A stretch of 64,000 nucleotides of DNA, taken from Parabacteroides sp. PM6-13 (lineage in GTDB: Bacteria; Bacteroidota; Bacteroidia; Bacteroidales; Tannerellaceae). A program made the translations under genes and the position numbers. The DNA is taken from the NCBI RefSeq assembly GCF_029892605.1, contig NZ_JARXWF010000016.1, forward strand, positions 22,099-86,098, given 5' to 3'. Below are positions 33,664 through 43,050 of the stretch, one piece after another. Position 1 is the first letter of the stretch. Each line of letters starts with the position of its first letter. The notes beneath the pieces were generated by a model. That model was not told the DNA's origin and did not search any database. It saw nothing but the letters and a program-made list of their open reading frames with translations.

Positions 33664-34908
33664 ATGATTGCAGAGATACAAAAGCGGCCTTTTGTACGAT
33701 TACTGCTTTTCTGGACAATAGGCATTCTATTTGCGATGAATCTTCGCTCTGATCTCCTTGTGGGCGGATTGTTATTGATTCCCTTTGCTTTGTTTATTTC
33801 TGCTATATTTTTTTCCCTGTTTGACAAACCTCTCCTTTCCTATGCCCACCGCTGGATGTGGGGATGTGTGATCGCCTTTTTAGTCATGGCTTTGGCCGCT
33901 TTATATACCGTTTCCCGTGACGATACACCTCCTTTACACGCTTCCCCGGTGAAAGAAAAAGCGATCCTGTTTCGCCAGAGTCTTGTTGAATCGATCGATG
34001 AACTCTCGTTGTCGGATGAAGAAAAATCTTTTCTGGCAACGATTCTTTTAGGCTATCGGGAATCGTTACAGCGGGAGACACGCGAGAAATTTGCCGCAAC
34101 GGGCATCTCTCATATTCTTGCCGTAAGCGGTTTTCATGTGGCCATTGTCTGTGGTTTTATTAGTACCATTTTTGCTTGGCTGCCGAGATCAAAGATAGGT
34201 GTATGGCTGCGTTATCTGTTAACCATGACGCTGTTGTGGGGATTTGTCGTGACTACGGGTATGGCTCCCTCCGCCATACGCGCCGGTACTATGCTTTCGT
34301 TCTATCTGACGGGACGTGTTCTCCGGCGCGAGTCCGATTCGTATAATACATTGGCCGCCGCCGCTTTTTGTATGCTAGTGTATAATCCTCATTATCTTTT
34401 CGATATTGGTTTTCAATTGAGCTATACAGCGGTCTTCTTTATTTTGTATCTGCGTCCCTTTTTCGACCAAATCGGCCCATTACGCAATCCAATTATCAGG
34501 ACGTTATGGCAATGGCTCGCCGTTTGCCTCTCGGCACAGATCGGAACGATGTTTCTTTCGCTCTATTATTTCAAACGCTTTTCGCTGGTGTTTGTTCTGG
34601 CTAACCTGCCCGTTATGTTGTTTTCTACCCTGTTGATACCCATGGGATTGTTATGGCTGCTTTTTCCTGGTTTTATCCCATTGCAAATTGGCGTAGAGAA
34701 ACTAACTCATTGGACGATAGCGTTTGTCTATCTCTTGTATGAATTGCCGGGTGCTTCCCTTATGATTTCTTTTGATATATACTCTTTGATCACAGGCTAT
34801 GCGGCTCTTATAGCCGGCTTAGTCTATCTCTTCAAACGACGCCCCTGGCAATTGATTTTGTGTCTCTCGCTTTTTGCAATCCTCTTAATCGAGCGGCTTG
34901 TCATATAG
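33664..34908 (+). CDS. ComEC/Rec2-type membrane protein (short form)
   Basis: 414 residues with about ten membrane segments. The Competence domain is clear from about residue 115: SFLATILLGYRESLQRETREKFAATGISHILAVSGFHVAIV, then GMAPSAIRAGTMLSFYLTGR and FDIGFQLSYTAVFFILYL. Full ComEC channels also have an OB-fold-like DUF4131 region between the first helices and this domain, and often a C-terminal metallo-beta-lactamase domain; both are missing, although the reading frame is intact. It may still form the DNA-uptake channel, or have another role. The DHH gene begins close behind but seems to have its own promoter box. Confidence 0.85.
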   Translation: MIAEIQKRPFVRLLLFWTIGILFAMNLRSDLLVGGLLLIPFALFISAIFFSLFDKPLLSYAHRWMWGCVIAFLVMALAALYTVSRDDTPPLHASPVKEKAILFRQSLVESIDELSLSDEEKSFLATILLGYRESLQRETREKFAATGISHILAVSGFHVAIVCGFISTIFAWLPRSKIGVWLRYLLTMTLLWGFVVTTGMAPSAIRAGTMLSFYLTGRVLRRESDSYNTLAAAAFCMLVYNPHYLFDIGFQLSYTAVFFILYLRPFFDQIGPLRNPIIRTLWQWLAVCLSAQIGTMFLSLYYFKRFSLVFVLANLPVMLFSTLLIPMGLLWLLFPGFIPLQIGVEKLTHWTIAFVYLLYELPGASLMISFDIYSLITGYAALIAGLVYLFKRRPWQLILCLSLFAILLIERLVI

Positions 34909-34924
34909 GAAACAAAAAAAGATG

Positions 34925-34932
34925 TACATTTG
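34925..34932 (+). promoter_or_regulatory. Candidate -7 box for the DHH gene
   Basis: TACATTTG, 22 nt upstream of the ATG at 34955. It makes the longer reading from 34898 (inside the comEC end) unlikely. Confidence 0.5.
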
Positions 34933-34954
34933 CTCTCTAAATAAATTTTGCATT

Positions 34955-36004
34955 ATGATTACCAAAATTCTACCTGAAGAGAAAGTTCAAAAAGCCCATA
35001 AATACATTGAGAAAGGAAACAGCTTTGTGATTGTTTCCCATGTCTCGCCGGATGGTGATTCGCTGGGATCCTCGCTTGCGTTGTATCATTTCCTGTTGAA
35101 TTACGGAAAAGACAATGTTTCGGTTATTGTTCCCAATGCGTTTCCCTCGTTCTATAACTGGATGCCCGGTCGGAAAGAGATTGTTATTTATGAGAAATAT
35201 ACTGAATTTGCCGATCAGTTGATTCGAGATGCGGACGTGATATTCTGCCTCGACTTCAACGAGCCCAAGCGCATGGATAAGATGGCGCCGGCGGTATTGG
35301 CGTCAGAGGCCCGCAAGGTGATGATCGATCATCATCTGAATCCGGCTGATTTCTGCCGCGTGGAGATCTCGCATCCGGAGATGTCGTCGACCAGTGAGAT
35401 GATCTTTCGTTTTATCACTCGGATGGCTTATGTGGAATTGATCGATAAGAAAATTGCCGAATGCATATATACCGGCATGATGACCGATACCGGTTCGTTT
35501 ACCTACAACTCCAACCACCCGGAGGTCTATGTGATCGTTGGTGAACTCATCAAAAAAGGTATCGATAAAGATAAGATCTACCGGAATGTGAACCACGTCT
35601 ATTCCGAGTGCCGCCTTCGCCTGATGGGCTATGTGTTGTATGAAAAGATGAAGGTCTATCCCGAACAGCATGCTGCACTTATCACCCTGACTGAAGAGGA
35701 ACTGTCGCGTTTCGATTATCAGGTAGGCGATACGGAAGGTTTTGTGAATCTTCCTTTGAGCATGGATGGCGTGCATTTCACGGTGTTCCTGCGTGAAGAC
35801 AAGGAATATATCAAAGTGTCTCTTCGCTCGGTAGGCAGCTTTCCTGCCAATCAGTTTGCCAGCGAATATTTCAATGGAGGTGGTCACCTGAATGCTTCCG
35901 GAGGGGAATTTTATGGCAGTTTGCAAGAAGCCATCGCTGTTTTTGAAAAAGGATTAAAGGAATTTAAACCTAATAATTCGGAAGAAATGGCTAATCGTGA
36001 CTGA
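34955..36004 (+). CDS. DHH-family phosphoesterase (NrnA-like)
   Basis: 349 residues from MITKILPEEKVQKAHKYI. The N-terminal DHH domain has the metal motifs SHVSPDGDSLGSSLAL, FCLDFNEP and MIDHHLNP (the DHH signature). The C-terminal DHHA1 domain ends with the glycine-rich FNGGGHLNASGGEFYGS. Proteins with this layout degrade nano-RNAs (2-5 nt) and dephosphorylate pAp, linking RNA turnover and sulfur metabolism. The start is chosen from family alignment and the promoter-like box just upstream. The next gene, a lipoprotein, has its own promoter box. Confidence 0.9.
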   Translation: MITKILPEEKVQKAHKYIEKGNSFVIVSHVSPDGDSLGSSLALYHFLLNYGKDNVSVIVPNAFPSFYNWMPGRKEIVIYEKYTEFADQLIRDADVIFCLDFNEPKRMDKMAPAVLASEARKVMIDHHLNPADFCRVEISHPEMSSTSEMIFRFITRMAYVELIDKKIAECIYTGMMTDTGSFTYNSNHPEVYVIVGELIKKGIDKDKIYRNVNHVYSECRLRLMGYVLYEKMKVYPEQHAALITLTEEELSRFDYQVGDTEGFVNLPLSMDGVHFTVFLREDKEYIKVSLRSVGSFPANQFASEYFNGGGHLNASGGEFYGSLQEAIAVFEKGLKEFKPNNSEEMANRD

Positions 36005-36022
36005 GATGTGATAGATAATAAT

Positions 36023-36030
36023 TACATTTG
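36023..36030 (+). promoter_or_regulatory. Candidate -7 box for the DUF4827 gene
   Basis: TACATTTG, 46 nt upstream of the lipoprotein start. It probably also drives glmM. Confidence 0.45.
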
Positions 36031-36076
36031 CAGTCAATTACTTCTAATTAGTTATACTTAAAAGAATAGGGTACAG

Positions 36077-36658
36077 ATGAAAAAAGGTTTTAATATCTTG
36101 TTGATGATGTGTGCAGTACTGTTTGTATTGTCGTGTAGTAACCAGAAATCATTCACGGATATGTTGAATGCGGAGAAGAAAGCTGTTAAACATCTACTGG
36201 AAGATAGTGGTTTCGTGGTATTGAAAGATTACCCGAAGGATGGCAAGTTCAAAGCGAATGAGTTCTACAAGCGTGAAGATGAAATTTATATCCAGGTAGT
36301 TGATTCGGGCAATGGTGAACGGGCGGAAGCGCGGCAAACTATTTTGGCTCGTTTTAGTGCCAATCGTTTTACCCTGGATTCCACTGAATATCTGACACGT
36401 ATATCCAACTATCGGGTAGGGGGGACATACCCGGTTGAGTTCTTTTATGGTTATACCACCGTAAACGCCCAAAAAGCTCCCACCTCTTACCAGTCAGCGC
36501 TTGAATCGTTTATGAGCGAAGGCTTGGCTGTCGGTTTGGAGTATGTTGGAAACGGGGGTGTCGTGAAGATGATTGTTCCGTTTAAGAAAGGTTCAGAATA
36601 TGATATGAACCAAGGAAATCCGGTCTTTTTTGAAATAATAGAATACAAATTCGATTAA
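36077..36658 (+). CDS. DUF4827 lipoprotein
   Basis: 193 residues. Lipoprotein signal MKKGFNILLMMCAVLFVLSC with lipobox VLSC. The body matches DUF4827, a Bacteroidetes family resembling FKBP-type folds: KSFTDMLNAEKKAVKHLLEDSGF, EIYIQVVDSGNG and the late GLAVGLEYVGNGGVVKMIVPFK block, which recalls the isomerase flap region. There is no direct evidence of isomerase activity. It is 9 bp upstream of glmM, so the two are cotranscribed; the coupling to cell-wall precursor synthesis may be only for expression. Confidence 0.8.
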   Translation: MKKGFNILLMMCAVLFVLSCSNQKSFTDMLNAEKKAVKHLLEDSGFVVLKDYPKDGKFKANEFYKREDEIYIQVVDSGNGERAEARQTILARFSANRFTLDSTEYLTRISNYRVGGTYPVEFFYGYTTVNAQKAPTSYQSALESFMSEGLAVGLEYVGNGGVVKMIVPFKKGSEYDMNQGNPVFFEIIEYKFD

Positions 36659-36667
36659 ACAAACCTT

Positions 36668-38056
36668 ATGACGCTGATTAAATCTATTTCCGGTATCAGG
36701 GGTACTATCGGCGGAACCTCCGATGACGGCCTGAACCCCTTAGCTATTGTTAAATTTGTGGCGGCTTATGCCACTTTTATCCGAAAGCAAACCAACGTAA
36801 CAACCAACAAAATCGTCGTAGGACGGGATGCCCGCATCTCCGGTCCTATGGTGAAACAGATCGTACTGGGGACCTTGACCGGTATGGGCTTCGATGTGGT
36901 CGATATCGACCTGGCAACGACGCCTACCACCGAACTGGCTGTTGTTTGGGAGAATGCCTGCGGCGGGATCATCCTGACCGCCAGTCATAACCCGAAACAA
37001 TGGAATGCCCTGAAACTATTAAACGAGAAGGGTGAGTTTCTTAACGCGGCGGAAGGTGCTGAAATATTGGCGATTGCCGAAAAAGAAGAGTTCATCTTTG
37101 CCGATGTCGATCACCTGGGCACGGTCATAACAAACAGCACTTACAAGGATAAACACATCCAGAGCATTCTGGATATGGAGCTGGTCGATGTAGAAGCCAT
37201 CAAAGCGGCTAATTTCCGCGTGGCTATCGATGCGGTGAACTCGGTAGGAGGGCTGATCTTACCTGATCTTCTACACGCGTTAGGTGTGGGAGAGATCTTC
37301 AAACTCCACTGCGCGCCTCATGGCAATTTTGCGCATAACCCGGAACCGCTTCCTGAAAACCTGACGGAGATCTCCCGGTTGATGACGCAATCCAAAGCGC
37401 ATGTCGGTTTTGTGGTCGACCCGGATGTGGATCGTTTGGCTATTGTTTGCGAGAATGGCGATATGTTTGGCGAGGAATACACCCTAGTGGCTGTGGCCGA
37501 TTATGTATTAAGCCATACGCCTGGTAATACGGTGAGCAACCTGAGTTCCAGCCGCGCATTGCGCGATGTAACGAAACAGCATGGCGGTGAGTATACCGCA
37601 GCGGCCGTAGGAGAGGTGAATGTAGTTGCCAAGATGAAAGAGACGCATGCAGTGATAGGCGGAGAAGGCAATGGTGGCATTATTTATCCGGCAAGCCATT
37701 ACGGTCGTGATGCCTTGGTGGGTATCGCCCTATTCCTGACTCACCTGGCCAAGAAAGGCATGAAAACAAGCGAACTGCGAGCCACTTATCCTCCCTATTT
37801 CATCTCGAAACAGAAGGTAGAACTGACACCCGACATCGATGTGGATGCCATTCTACTCCGAATAAAAGAGAAATTCGCGCAGTATGATATTACCGATATC
37901 GACGGTGTGAAGATCGATCTGCCCGACAAATGGGCGCATTTGCGCAAAAGCAATACGGAACCGATCATCCGTATCTATTCCGAAGCCCCTACGATGGCGG
38001 AAGCGGAAGCCTTTGGCGGAGAAATTATTCAGATCATCCGTGAACTGAGCAAGTAA
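36668..38056 (+). CDS. glmM: Phosphoglucosamine mutase
   Basis: 462 residues of the alpha-D-phosphohexomutase family. The phosphoserine is S106 in TASHNPKQWNALKLL. The Mg site is DPDVDRLAIV (about 245), the sugar-binding loop is GGEGNGGIIYP, and the phosphate-binding tail is LRKSNTEPIIRIYSEA. The GEGNGG loop and overall length suit a Bacteroidetes GlmM, which converts glucosamine-6-phosphate to glucosamine-1-phosphate for UDP-GlcNAc, peptidoglycan and LPS; phosphomannomutase activity cannot be excluded from motifs alone. Ends with a strong terminator shared with the convergent antiporter. Confidence 0.88.
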   Translation: MTLIKSISGIRGTIGGTSDDGLNPLAIVKFVAAYATFIRKQTNVTTNKIVVGRDARISGPMVKQIVLGTLTGMGFDVVDIDLATTPTTELAVVWENACGGIILTASHNPKQWNALKLLNEKGEFLNAAEGAEILAIAEKEEFIFADVDHLGTVITNSTYKDKHIQSILDMELVDVEAIKAANFRVAIDAVNSVGGLILPDLLHALGVGEIFKLHCAPHGNFAHNPEPLPENLTEISRLMTQSKAHVGFVVDPDVDRLAIVCENGDMFGEEYTLVAVADYVLSHTPGNTVSNLSSSRALRDVTKQHGGEYTAAAVGEVNVVAKMKETHAVIGGEGNGGIIYPASHYGRDALVGIALFLTHLAKKGMKTSELRATYPPYFISKQKVELTPDIDVDAILLRIKEKFAQYDITDIDGVKIDLPDKWAHLRKSNTEPIIRIYSEAPTMAEAEAFGGEIIQIIRELSK

Positions 38057-38080
38057 GTCATTCCGGTATCTTAATTATAA

Positions 38081-38121
38081 CAACAATCCCGCAGGACAAA
38101 CGTCTTGCGGGATTGTTGTTT
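38081..38121. terminator. Bidirectional terminator between glmM and antiporter
   Basis: A 17-bp stem caacaatcccgcaggac / gtcttgcgggattgttg with one wobble, a 4-nt loop and T/A flanks. Confidence 0.9.
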
Positions 38122-38142
38122 TATAGCCTATTAAAACTTGAT

Positions 38143-40428
38143 TTACTTCTGGTTTAAGATTAGTGTAGACGGCATGGTTTGTAATGCCTCCTTCCGGTTT
38201 TCCGAAATAAGGTTCCATGTTTCATAACTAACCAGCATAAAATTGTAGTTATCCAATAGATCCTCCGTAATATCTTTTTCGGAAAGGAGTTTCGTATTGT
38301 TCTTTTCAGACACAAAGGATTGGATCTTTTGATCGATCAATTCGCGACCGGGCGTAGCAGCCGTCGTTCGGTCGAGAACCACCGCCTGCCCATGCGTCGA
38401 CTTCAACAGGGTTAGGGCATAGTCGAAGAGAAACAAGTCTTCGAGCCTGTCGATAATAACGATCACTTCTGTTGCCTTTACGAAATTACGATTGACGAAT
38501 ACCCCCACCGGACAATAGGCTCCTTCGATGAAATATTTCGTTTTGTCTTTCAGTAAAGCGCCCGGAAAGAACCATGACTCCGCCTTCAGACGCCGGAGAT
38601 AACGCCCTTGTTTTTCCCGGTATTCCGTAGCAGCTATATCATCGGGCAGGTCGCTCCAGGTGATACCGGCACCGACCAACAGAAAGTCATAACCCTCCTG
38701 GTTGACAATATTACAAATATCCTGACTGGCATTGTTGGAGATCTCATAGCGCGTTTCAATCTGCATATTCAATTTCTTAGCCCCATACAGGATAGGCCCA
38801 AAGCTCACCTCTTCGAAATTATCGGTATGCAACGGATTTACATCGGGACCAATCGTCAGGTGGAGCGCCGTTACATCGAGTTTGTTTTCTCCTTTTGAAA
38901 ACATCTGATGGGCGACATCAAGCATCACCTGCCCGTTGCTGGCTCGTCCGAAGGATATCAACACCCGGAAAATACCCGCCAGGTGTTCCAGTCGTTTTTG
39001 TTCCACAAACTTATCGTGCGTGCGGAAGCAAAACTTAATAAACGAGATCAAAGGCGTTGTCATAAAGGTAGTTACCAGTGTCATCAATACCAGCATCACA
39101 AAGATGGTCGGGGAGAGGATGCCCATATCCAGCCCAATGGTCAGGATAATCAATTCCATCAAACCGCGCGTATTCATCAAAGCACCGATATACAGGCTGT
39201 TTTTCCAACTTTCACCCACCACACGCGCAGAGATCGTTGCGCCACCGAATTTGCCCACGATCGCTACCAGAATAAACACAAGACACATGCCCCACAAGGC
39301 CGGTGTATTCAGAAGTCCTATCTGAGTGCGCAGGCCGGAAGAAGCAAAGAAGAGAGGAAGGAACAAGGAAAGCGAAACATCTTCGACCTTCTCTGTCATG
39401 ATCTTACGGAATTTGATATTGCTCGGCATGATCACCCCGGCCATAAAGGCGCCAAACAGGGCATGCAATCCGAGTATCTCCGTTAGGTAAGAAGAGGCCA
39501 ACAGGATAAGAAACATAAAAGCAACCAGCCCTTTGTCGATTACCTCTTTGTTGTGGTAGATCTGTCCGATCATGCGCAGGAAAGGACGTACCACGAAAAA
39601 CATCACTGCCATGTAGACCCCGGAGAAGAAGATATTATAGACCGCACTCAGCATGCTTCCGGCTTGCGCGATAGAGATCACGACAGCCAACAGACACCAG
39701 GCGGTGATATCGCCATTGGCGGCACTGGCCAGCGAGATGGTTCCCAGATGTGTTTTGGTAAGCCCCCTTTCCTGAATGATACGCGCCAGTACAGGAAAGG
39801 CCGTAATGCTCATAGCAATACCGATAAACAAAGCGAAAGAGAGGAAAGGTGTGCCCGGATCGGCGTATTTATCGTACACAAAATAGGCGGTCAGCATACC
39901 CAGGAAGAAAGGAACCACCGTGCTGGTGTGGCTTATCAATATTGTCTCTTTGAGCTTTTTGCGCACCTCATCCAGGTCTAACTCCATACCAATGGCATAC
40001 ATAAACAGGATGAGTCCAAACTGGCTGAGTAGCGTGATATTGGCAAGCGACTCTTCGGGGAACAGAAATCCGTTTATCTCCGGAAACCAATGCCCCAGGA
40101 TAGAAGGCCCTAAGATAATACCCGCCAGGATTTCCCCGATAACCGTGGGCTGTCCGATCTTTTTGAATAGCCAGCCAAACAGGCGACAGGTAAGAAGAAT
40201 AACGATGATTTGCAGTAGGAGGAGTCCGAAATCGGATTGTATATGTTCGAGAATAATATGGCGGAAAACGGCAAAGCCATCCGTAAGTGTAGTCGGCGTG
40301 TTTTCATTAAAAATCATCAGATCGTCCATCTGCTGGCTTTCCCCTTTGACTGCAATAAAATACATCAGGGATCCAAAGACAATGATCATCACCAGATAAA
40401 ATGTTAAGCCCTTTGTTCCTTTACTCAT
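38143..40428 (-). CDS. CPA2-type cation:proton antiporter with Usp-like tail
   Basis: 761 residues. About 13 membrane segments fill residues 10-480, with the CPA2/KefB pattern GQPTVIGEILAGIILGPSILG, SITAFPVLARIIQERGL and LMNTRGLMELIIL. The C-terminal 270 residues are soluble and resemble paired universal-stress-protein modules, likely sensing nucleotides or ions. Predicted to exchange Na+ or K+ for H+. It is the last gene of an operon with a sensor kinase and LytTR regulator (38 bp after the regulator), so the two-component pair may respond to ion or pH stress; that link is inference. Confidence 0.9.
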   Translation of the reverse strand: MSKGTKGLTFYLVMIIVFGSLMYFIAVKGESQQMDDLMIFNENTPTTLTDGFAVFRHIILEHIQSDFGLLLLQIIVILLTCRLFGWLFKKIGQPTVIGEILAGIILGPSILGHWFPEINGFLFPEESLANITLLSQFGLILFMYAIGMELDLDEVRKKLKETILISHTSTVVPFFLGMLTAYFVYDKYADPGTPFLSFALFIGIAMSITAFPVLARIIQERGLTKTHLGTISLASAANGDITAWCLLAVVISIAQAGSMLSAVYNIFFSGVYMAVMFFVVRPFLRMIGQIYHNKEVIDKGLVAFMFLILLASSYLTEILGLHALFGAFMAGVIMPSNIKFRKIMTEKVEDVSLSLFLPLFFASSGLRTQIGLLNTPALWGMCLVFILVAIVGKFGGATISARVVGESWKNSLYIGALMNTRGLMELIILTIGLDMGILSPTIFVMLVLMTLVTTFMTTPLISFIKFCFRTHDKFVEQKRLEHLAGIFRVLISFGRASNGQVMLDVAHQMFSKGENKLDVTALHLTIGPDVNPLHTDNFEEVSFGPILYGAKKLNMQIETRYEISNNASQDICNIVNQEGYDFLLVGAGITWSDLPDDIAATEYREKQGRYLRRLKAESWFFPGALLKDKTKYFIEGAYCPVGVFVNRNFVKATEVIVIIDRLEDLFLFDYALTLLKSTHGQAVVLDRTTAATPGRELIDQKIQSFVSEKNNTKLLSEKDITEDLLDNYNFMLVSYETWNLISENRKEALQTMPSTLILNQK

Positions 40429-40466
40429 ATACCCACGTCACTTTTCGCAAATATATAAAAAAATCA

Positions 40467-41228
40467 CTATTTTTCTCTAAAATAATGCAAAAACTCTTCT
40501 TTGTAAGTGGGTGAAATTTCTATTTCGGTATTGTCTTCCAGTACGACATAGCCGCCTGAGTTCTTATGATAGGAACGTATACTGTGCAGGTTTATGATAT
40601 GCGATTTGTGCACACGGACGAATGGAAAAGGCAGTATTTCACTGAAATACTTCAGGAAACGACAAACCATTTTCTTTTTCTTATCGCGCAGGTAGATATC
40701 CGTGAAGTTTCCGTTTCCTTGCAGGCGAATGATATCTTCTATTCTGACCACTTCGAATCCCTCCAGCGTGGGAAGGATAATCTGACGCTTTTCAGGCAAT
40801 GACTCCCGCATATTATCCACCAATATCTGGTTGCGGTTGAATATCTCTTCTTTTATGATCTGCTGGTGCACTTTGTTGACTGCCAGGATAAGCTCCTCTA
40901 TATTGATCGGTTTCAATAAATAATAGGCAGCGCTTTGGTTTAACGCCTGTAGGGAGTAGGTGGAAAATGCGGTGACGAAAATGGTTTCGAAATAGAGATC
41001 CCGGCAACCGTCTAATACATCAAAAGCGTTCCCATAAGGCATTTCGACATCCAGAAACACCAGTTGGGGCTTTTCTTCATGCAAGAGTGTGATGGCAGAG
41101 CGGCAACAAGTGGCTTCGCCAACAAGCTCGACCATGGGGCAATACTTTGCCAGGTAGTTCTTTAATGCGGTGCGTGCAGCCTCTTCATCTTCTACGATCA
41201 CGCTGCGTATTTTGGGTAGACTCATCAT
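40467..41228 (-). CDS. LytTR-type response regulator
   Basis: 253 residues. The receiver domain spans about 8-125, with the phospho-acceptor D60 in LVFLDVEMPYG, the acidic pair in VEDEEA and K in YYLLKPINIEEL. A LytTR DNA-binding domain spans about 150-250 (RLQGNGNFTDIYLRDKKKK, FVRVHKSHIINLHSI). Start is MMSLPKIRSVIVEDEE; the second Met is equally possible. It is 2 bp downstream of the sensor kinase gene and is its likely partner. LytTR regulators bind direct repeats; no obvious pair was noticed upstream of the kinase. Confidence 0.93.
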   Translation of the reverse strand: MMSLPKIRSVIVEDEEAARTALKNYLAKYCPMVELVGEATCCRSAITLLHEEKPQLVFLDVEMPYGNAFDVLDGCRDLYFETIFVTAFSTYSLQALNQSAAYYLLKPINIEELILAVNKVHQQIIKEEIFNRNQILVDNMRESLPEKRQIILPTLEGFEVVRIEDIIRLQGNGNFTDIYLRDKKKKMVCRFLKYFSEILPFPFVRVHKSHIINLHSIRSYHKNSGGYVVLEDNTEIEISPTYKEEFLHYFREK

Positions 41229-41230
41229 CG

Positions 41231-42892
41231 TTATTCAACTGTTTTTAAGGGGAAACATAAGGTGACGACCACGCCTGTGCCTTCATCCGGGGTTTTATCG
41301 CGTATATCCAGTGTGATATGTGTATGGTAAAGGCTGTTGAGCAATAGGATACGTTCCCGCGTATTACTGATTCCCCGCGAATTATATTTGCGCTGGTTCT
41401 CTGTTTTCAGTTCTTTGCTTTGCCGGAGTCCGATGCCATTGTCTTCCACAACTACACACAAACGGTTTCTCTGCTGCCTGACCGACAGGCGTAAATGCCC
41501 ATCTTTTTCTTTATAACGCAACCCGTGCCAGATAGCATTCTCCAACTGAGGTTGAATAAGCATGCCGGGGATCAGTGTGCGTTCCGCGTCAAGGTGTTCG
41601 TCTATCGTGATCTCATATTGGAATTTGTCCGGAAAGCGCATATGTTCAAGCTCGAGGTATTCGCGCAATTGCTCCATTTCGGTGTCCAGCGAGGTAAAGT
41701 CTTTGTTCGAGTTTTCCATCATATTACGCATCAAACGGGAGTAAGAGGAGAGATAGCGGTTGGCCTCCAACTCTTTGTTTTGCGCGATAAACTGATTGAC
41801 GCTGTTAAGGCTGTTGAATATGAAATGCGGATTCATTTCTCTTCTCAGCGATTGAAGCGCAATGCGCTTGTTGCGTTGCCGGATCGAATACCAGGCCCTT
41901 AACATGAAAAGCATGAAGATGGCAATCAAAACAATAAACACAAACAGGGCGGTGTTGATCGTGTTTTGTTTCTTAATCAACTGATCCTTCAGTACACGCT
42001 CTTTCTCAAGTTGGGCGATACGCGCTTCATGCACTTCAAAAAAGCGCTTGTCGATCAACGTGCTGTCGGCTTTCACCAGCGTTTCCAGGCGACCGACGAA
42101 ATCGGCGTATGCCTTCAAGGCCTCGGTTGTTTTCCTGGATTTCAGTTGTTGCTCGACCAGCATTTCCAGCGATTGCTTTGCTTCCAGCGTATGTCCCTGG
42201 CTGATGGCCAGGTCGTAGGCCTGCTTCAACGACTCCGTCGCCTTTTCGTATTGACTGTCGGCAGCATATACATGAGCGATGTTGCGTTGCGCCTTTCCTA
42301 CGATCTGTGGTTGGTCCGGAGCAACTTCAATGGCTTGTTGCAGATTACTGATCGCCTCTTCTTTCTGATTCATTTCGAGATTGATTTCTGCCATCTGCTG
42401 GAAAGCGACAGCCTGCTCCTCCGGCTGTTGCAAGATCTCCAGGTTGCGCTTCAGAAAAGTAGCTTGTTTGGCAGGGTTCGAAACGTTTTGCAGGCGCTGA
42501 TAGTCGTTCTGGTTTACCTCTTTGAATAGTTCGTTTTTGGAGAGCTGCCCGGCGGTGGTGAAGTTGACTTTTGCTTCCGAAAATTTGTTTTGTGCCTCCT
42601 GCACTTTGGCTATTTCTCGGGCAACAAGGGCTACCTGTTCCTTGTCTTTCAGACGATTGAATAGCAAAAGAGCATTTTGGAGGTAGTTTTCCGCCTTCTC
42701 GTATTCTCCCTGAGAGGCCAGCTCTTTCCCCAGTATCAGATAGTTCTGTGCCACTTTTTCATCCGAATCCTCCTCCAGCGACTGCGTCAGGTCGATAACG
42801 GCCCTTTGTACTCCCGTTTTCTTTACGGGGAGATCCTGTGCGCCGGAGATGACCGGAATAACGATGCATATAAGTACCAAAATATACCTCAT
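41231..42892 (-). CDS. TPR-containing sensor histidine kinase (LytS-like)
   Basis: 553 residues. Signal peptide (MRYILVLICIVIPVISGAQ), periplasmic TPR-type helices (about 45-270), a coiled stretch, one membrane helix (313-333), then the His_kinase domain with H356 in EMNPHFIFNSLNSVNQF and an ATPase domain with NAIWHGL (N box) and VVEDNGIGL (G1 box). This TPR plus LytS-kinase layout is common in Bacteroidetes. TPRs probably bind a peptide or protein partner outside the membrane. It is the first gene of the operon with the LytTR regulator and the cation antiporter. Confidence 0.93.
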   Translation of the reverse strand: MRYILVLICIVIPVISGAQDLPVKKTGVQRAVIDLTQSLEEDSDEKVAQNYLILGKELASQGEYEKAENYLQNALLLFNRLKDKEQVALVAREIAKVQEAQNKFSEAKVNFTTAGQLSKNELFKEVNQNDYQRLQNVSNPAKQATFLKRNLEILQQPEEQAVAFQQMAEINLEMNQKEEAISNLQQAIEVAPDQPQIVGKAQRNIAHVYAADSQYEKATESLKQAYDLAISQGHTLEAKQSLEMLVEQQLKSRKTTEALKAYADFVGRLETLVKADSTLIDKRFFEVHEARIAQLEKERVLKDQLIKKQNTINTALFVFIVLIAIFMLFMLRAWYSIRQRNKRIALQSLRREMNPHFIFNSLNSVNQFIAQNKELEANRYLSSYSRLMRNMMENSNKDFTSLDTEMEQLREYLELEHMRFPDKFQYEITIDEHLDAERTLIPGMLIQPQLENAIWHGLRYKEKDGHLRLSVRQQRNRLCVVVEDNGIGLRQSKELKTENQRKYNSRGISNTRERILLLNSLYHTHITLDIRDKTPDEGTGVVVTLCFPLKTVE

Positions 42893-43011
42893 GTCGGATT
42901 TGCCTTTTTGCGGGAGTAAAGTAAATACAATTAACCCATTTATACCCTACGTTTCACCCATTCAAACCATTGGTTGACCCATTCTCCCCGTTTAGTCATT
43001 TTTTTAGCCAC

Positions 43012-43019
43012 TACATTTG
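43012..43019 (+). promoter_or_regulatory. Candidate -7 box for the VWA gene
   Basis: TACATTTG, 31 nt upstream of the VWA start, in the divergent spacer shared with the sensor kinase. -33 box unclear. No convincing box was found for the kinase side. Confidence 0.45.
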
Positions 43020-43050
43020 AGATCATAAACCTATTAAAAATAATTTAGAT

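Noticed and set aside
38908..39486. 192-codon open frame on the plus strand
   Set aside because: Antisense to the CPA2 antiporter; His/Gln-rich translation typical of a shadow of membrane-segment codons.
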